Positions 61,066 through 64,000 of a stretch of DNA of 64,000 nucleotides are shown here, one piece after another. The notes under the pieces were generated by a model. The model did no database searches. It saw only the letters and a program-made list of their open reading frames with translations, and was not told where the DNA came from. The DNA lies in the NCBI GenBank assembly GCA_900319235.1, contig ONNR01000006.1, positions 62,001 through 126,000 on the forward strand, written 5' to 3'. The DNA is from an uncultured Prevotellaceae bacterium. GTDB lineage: Bacteria; Bacteroidota; Bacteroidia; Bacteroidales; UBA3663. A program made the translations under genes and the position numbers. How positions within the stretch are numbered: the first letter of the stretch is position 1; every line of letters begins with the position of its first letter.

Positions 61066-62415
61066 TCACAGCTGGCTGCAGCCGTCGTCCTGCTCATGCG
61101 GACCGGTGGCGGGACCTTCTTCGGATTCTCCTTGCCGTATGCCCAGAAAGCCCTCCAGAGACTCGATGCGGGAGATGATCCCCGATTCGGTCGCACGCGC
61201 CCTTTCAAGGTCATTGGTCGCATACTTCAGCTCGATGCGCATCTTCTCACCCTGGCGGTCCAGTGTCGGCTTGGAGGATTCCCAAGCCTTGCGCTTTTCA
61301 TCCAGACGGCTGCATTCCTCCTCACCGCAGCGGATCAGCTTACGGATCCTGGCGATTCTTCCGATGATACCGTCATTAGCCTTCTCCTTCTCCTCGATGC
61401 TCTCCTGCAGCTTCGAGTAGGAGGCGGAGAGAGCGTTCCTCTTCGATTCAAGCGCCTCGATATCCTTCCCAGCTGCCTCCAGCTCCTCGCGCATCTCGGA
61501 GAGCTGCTTCATCGCGAACATGCGCGTCTTCTCATCAAGGCCCTTTTCATCATAGACGAAGGAGACTGACATGTCATCGTGGCTGCCCCTAGCACTGATG
61601 CCGGGGAGCGCCTCTGCAAGGGATCGTTTCGTCACCTCCTCCCCCTCCTCGACGAGGGACCTCAGAATGCCGAGGTAGAAGGCATGGAGACGTTCACCGT
61701 CACCGAAGGAGTCATCCACTCCGTCAGAGCCGAGGAAGACGGCAAAGGGTCCTGCTCCGCCGCCCTGCCAGGCATAGCGGAACCCTGCAAGGGCATCCCT
61801 GTCACAAATGGAGGTGGTGCTGTTGAGGAAGCACCTCTCGTCCCAGGGCACGGGCTCGAAGATGCGGCCGTCATCTGAAAACATGACGCAGTGGCCGTCA
61901 CCTATGTGAAAGGCCACCCAGTAGCCGCGAGCCTGGAAATAGGCCATCAGCGTGCTGCCATAGGCTTTCTCGAGTTCTCGTCCCTCCTGGAAATCCTTCA
62001 CATGCTCAGGCTTCACACCCTGCAGCTCCTCTGGCGAGAGTGGGTCCAAGCGCGCATCCTGCTCAATGCCCTCCTGCCAGCGGAAGATGATCGAGGTGAA
62101 GAGGCGAGTGAGTGCGGCATCCTGTATCCCGTATCCCTCGGGGTGATCACCGGGACCCGCCTGAACAAGCACGGGCGCGGAGAAAAGTTCGGCGGGATTT
62201 CCCCTGACGAACTCGAGGATGGTATCCCTGGTGACTTCGACAAGGAGGCGCGAGCCCCTGTCACTTCGGAAGTAGCGGTTCCCTCCATGTCCATCGCAGA
62301 CGATGGCGATATGGGTTCCTGTCTCTTCATCAAAAAGGTAAAGCGAGGAATCCTGACACGGCTTCCCCGTGGTCTTGTGGCTTTCGCCCATACAAGAATG
62401 ATTGTATCCTTTCAT
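61066..62415 (-). CDS. PP2C-family Ser/Thr phosphatase with C-terminal coiled coil
   Basis: 449 residues. PP2C metal-binding motifs: CQDSSLYLF (Asp22), AIVCDGHGGN (Asp41-Gly-His43), FLGSDGVDDSF and GSHDDMSVSFVYD. The catalytic domain covers about residues 1-285. It is followed by about 150 residues of coiled coil (FAMKQLSEMREELEAAGKDIEALESKRNALSASYSK...), unusual for bacterial PP2C and probably an interaction arm. It should reverse the kinase encoded upstream. Together, kinase, phosphatase and vWA protein match the TerY-P triad. Confidence 0.9.
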   Translation of the reverse strand: MKGYNHSCMGESHKTTGKPCQDSSLYLFDEETGTHIAIVCDGHGGNRYFRSDRGSRLLVEVTRDTILEFVRGNPAELFSAPVLVQAGPGDHPEGYGIQDAALTRLFTSIIFRWQEGIEQDARLDPLSPEELQGVKPEHVKDFQEGRELEKAYGSTLMAYFQARGYWVAFHIGDGHCVMFSDDGRIFEPVPWDERCFLNSTTSICDRDALAGFRYAWQGGGAGPFAVFLGSDGVDDSFGDGERLHAFYLGILRSLVEEGEEVTKRSLAEALPGISARGSHDDMSVSFVYDEKGLDEKTRMFAMKQLSEMREELEAAGKDIEALESKRNALSASYSKLQESIEEKEKANDGIIGRIARIRKLIRCGEEECSRLDEKRKAWESSKPTLDRQGEKMRIELKYATNDLERARATESGIISRIESLEGFLGIRQGESEEGPATGPHEQDDGCSQL

Positions 62416-62593
62416 GTCTCTTCATTTGCTGCCGGCGTTCACAGGCGGCTGTCAACGTGCGGCATGATGTCATTATGGTTTCGTATTCGAAAGGCCGGAA
62501 GCTCCCGCCTCTGCCGCTAGGGATCCGCCGAGAAGGTCCCGAAGGAAGCCATTCTCAGCGGATGTCCATGCCGGACGGGAGCCGGCATTCACG

Positions 62594-63343
62594 TCAGTCC
62601 CAGTCAGTCCAGTTGTCCTTCTTGGGTTCCGCGGGTTCAAGCTTGCCTTCCTCGACGGAAGAGGGCTTGTTGTTCTCAATGCCCTGCTTCACCGCCGCGA
62701 TCACCTGCCCCTGCTTAGTGGTGTCGGCCGTCGTGGCGCTGGTGCTTCCAATCTGTGAAGTGGTCAAGGCCACAAGGCGGATAACCTTGCGCAGGCTCTC
62801 GATATCATGCACATCGAAGACTCCCTCCTTGTCGAGACAGAACTGTGCTAGGGCATCCTTGTCCGCATCATTGCCGATAGCGATGGCAACACGGATACCC
62901 TTCATGAACCACTTGTTCCGCTTAAGGGAATTCAATCCGGCGGCAAAGTCGTCCGTTGGATGTCCATCAGACAAGAGAATCACAGCTGGAGCGAAAAAGC
63001 CGCCCTCGGACTTCATGAATGCCGAGCGGGACAACTTGCGGGAAAGCTCGCGGCAGGCCTCGCCCATGTCCGTCAGGCCGGCAGCCTGGATATCAAGCCA
63101 CTCGAAGTCTGATGCGAGCTTGGGTTCGCTGTAGACCCATTCCACACCGGAGGAGAACTTGAGAACGGCAACACGGATCTCTGCATCGTTGTTATTCACT
63201 GAAATGTCATTCACCATCGGGAGGACGTTGCGGATAGCATCGTTCACTGCACCGATCTTACCACCTTCCATGCTGGACGATGCGTCCACCAGGAAGAACA
63301 ATACCATCGTCCTGCGAGGCATTGGTTCGTTAAAAACTGGCAT
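62594..63343 (-). CDS. TerY-like vWA-domain protein
   Basis: 249 residues from the ATG at 63343; the longer frame upstream overlaps the preceding gene and is not protein-like. It begins MPVFNEPMPRRTMVLFFLVDASSSMEGGKI with MIDAS Asp20, Ser22 and Ser24. AVILLSDGHPTDDF and VRVAIAIGNDADKDAL follow. The N-terminal MPRRT-xx-LVDxSxSM-xGxKI block and length are those of TerY. A short acidic tail (EPAEPKKDNWTDWD) ends it. It lies 26 bases after the kinase stop. Confidence 0.9.
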   Translation of the reverse strand: MPVFNEPMPRRTMVLFFLVDASSSMEGGKIGAVNDAIRNVLPMVNDISVNNNDAEIRVAVLKFSSGVEWVYSEPKLASDFEWLDIQAAGLTDMGEACRELSRKLSRSAFMKSEGGFFAPAVILLSDGHPTDDFAAGLNSLKRNKWFMKGIRVAIAIGNDADKDALAQFCLDKEGVFDVHDIESLRKVIRLVALTTSQIGSTSATTADTTKQGQVIAAVKQGIENNKPSSVEEGKLEPAEPKKDNWTDWD

Positions 63344-63369
63344 ACCTTTTCTGTTTTTGTTTGTTTTGA

Positions 63370-64000
63370 TTATAGTATAGTCCCCTTCTTGTTGAAGGAA
63401 CCGAATGTCACGATAAGACCCTTCTTGACGGGCATCACCTCTCCGGGAGAGACAATCTTCGTGCGGCCGCTGGGCGTATCGACGGACCATTTGGTGCCGC
63501 TGATGTTCTTGAGAAGGAGCATCGACTTGTCAGACTTGTCCTGGATAACCTCCACGTCAGGCACCTCGTCCCTGTCTATGTAGAGGAGATTGCCCTTCGT
63601 CAGTGCCAGGCTGCGCTTCTCTATCTGAAGGATGCTGGGAATATCGAAGCTGTGCCGGCAGTTCATGCAGCGGCATCCTGACGCACCGTCGATGTAGGTC
63701 TCCTCCCCGCAGTGGGGGCAGATCACCAGATTATCCCTCACGGCCATGATCACGCTCTGCCACTGGAGCTCGGTAAGTCTGCGCGTGGGATTGAGGAGAC
63801 GGTCCTTGCCGAATTCCGTGATGAACGTCCTGCGGAGTATTCCTGGCAGGTTCGGCCAATGGCGGATTACGTTGGGGTGGACACCGCGGACCGGTCGGTT
63901 GGAACTGTCATCGGGATCGCAGATGAAGAGGATCTCGCTGCCGTAGAAGCGTCGCTCGGCATCTTCCTCCATACAAGGGCATGAGGCGACCCTGGCTCCC
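63370..64000 (-). CDS. C-terminal part of a Ser/Thr protein kinase with zinc ribbon (5' end outside window)
   Basis: The frame is open to the right edge (reading GARVASCPCMEEDAERRFYGSE), so the start and the catalytic core are outside the window. Visible: FICDPDDSSNRPVRGVHPNVIRHWPNLPGILRRTFI, the kinase-linked helical region TRRLTELQWQSVIMAVRDNL, a zinc ribbon (CPHC followed by CRCMNC), and a C-terminal beta domain of about 95 residues that is FHA-like or related (GSFNKKGTIL end). This layout is what I recall for kinases paired with TerY and PP2C. No catalytic motif can be checked here. Confidence 0.75.
   Translation of the reverse strand, partial: GARVASCPCMEEDAERRFYGSEILFICDPDDSSNRPVRGVHPNVIRHWPNLPGILRRTFITEFGKDRLLNPTRRLTELQWQSVIMAVRDNLVICPHCGEETYIDGASGCRCMNCRHSFDIPSILQIEKRSLALTKGNLLYIDRDEVPDVEVIQDKSDKSMLLLKNISGTKWSVDTPSGRTKIVSPGEVMPVKKGLIVTFGSFNKKGTIL

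Overview
The window looks like a chromosome of the order Bacteroidales, probably Prevotella-like. The reasons are the promoter grammar (TTTG, about 20 bases, TAnnTTTG), the near absence of Shine-Dalgarno sequences, BspA-type leucine-rich repeats, a FISUMP-type protein and the style of the housekeeping proteins. This is inference from family resemblance; no rRNA or tRNA gene was recognised to fix the taxonomy.

Layout. Bases 1-12062 are core genome. On the minus strand they hold lysS-gpsA-(pgi), cyuA with a Crp-type regulator, and cstA-cstA-recG; a small 8Fe ferredoxin lies on the plus strand. An AT-rich boundary follows. Then comes a short orphan replication/mobilisation-type module (12616-14997: excisionase-like HTH, RepA-like helicase, zinc-finger primase-like protein) and a strongly folded, promoter-and-terminator-bounded RNA (15127-15380) that resembles 6S RNA. 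From about 15.4 kb to the right edge the window is accessory DNA.

The accessory region holds: small unknown and exported proteins, two papain-fold hydrolases and a DUF1810 protein (16-20 kb); a BspA-type LRR protein, a lipoprotein and a PARG-type macrodomain protein (20-23.6 kb); a TPR protein and two TPR-retropepsin fusions (25-32 kb); two paralogous MazF-fold-like proteins (32.4-33.8 kb); an exported caspase followed by two exported TPR-CHAT proteases (33.9-41.6 kb); a phosphoribosyltransferase pair, a DprA-like protein and a HAD hydrolase (41.8-44.8 kb); a vWA protein and companions (45.9-49.6 kb); and two giant exported TPR-CHAT proteases (49.9-57.3 kb). At the right end are a vWA protein, a ZorB-like MotB/OmpA protein, a ZorA-like MotA/ExbB protein, a PP2C phosphatase, a TerY-like vWA protein and the C-terminal end of a zinc-ribbon Ser/Thr kinase (57.6-64 kb).

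The main finding is a 30-base promoter-like element, TGTTTACCTTTC-N10-GCATAAGG. It occurs 12 times between 18.8 and 60.6 kb, on both strands, always with exactly 10 bases between the boxes, and always just upstream of a gene. It ties the scattered genes (vWA, phosphoribosyltransferases, TPR-retropepsins, MazF-like pair, papain-fold hydrolase, ZorAB-like motor) into one predicted regulon. My reading is a large stress or conflict-response island: a membrane ZorAB-like proton-channel module with kinase/phosphatase/vWA signalling, coupled to an arsenal of proteases. Most of these proteases carry signal peptides and so would act in the envelope. The combination does not match a described Zorya or Ter system that I can name.
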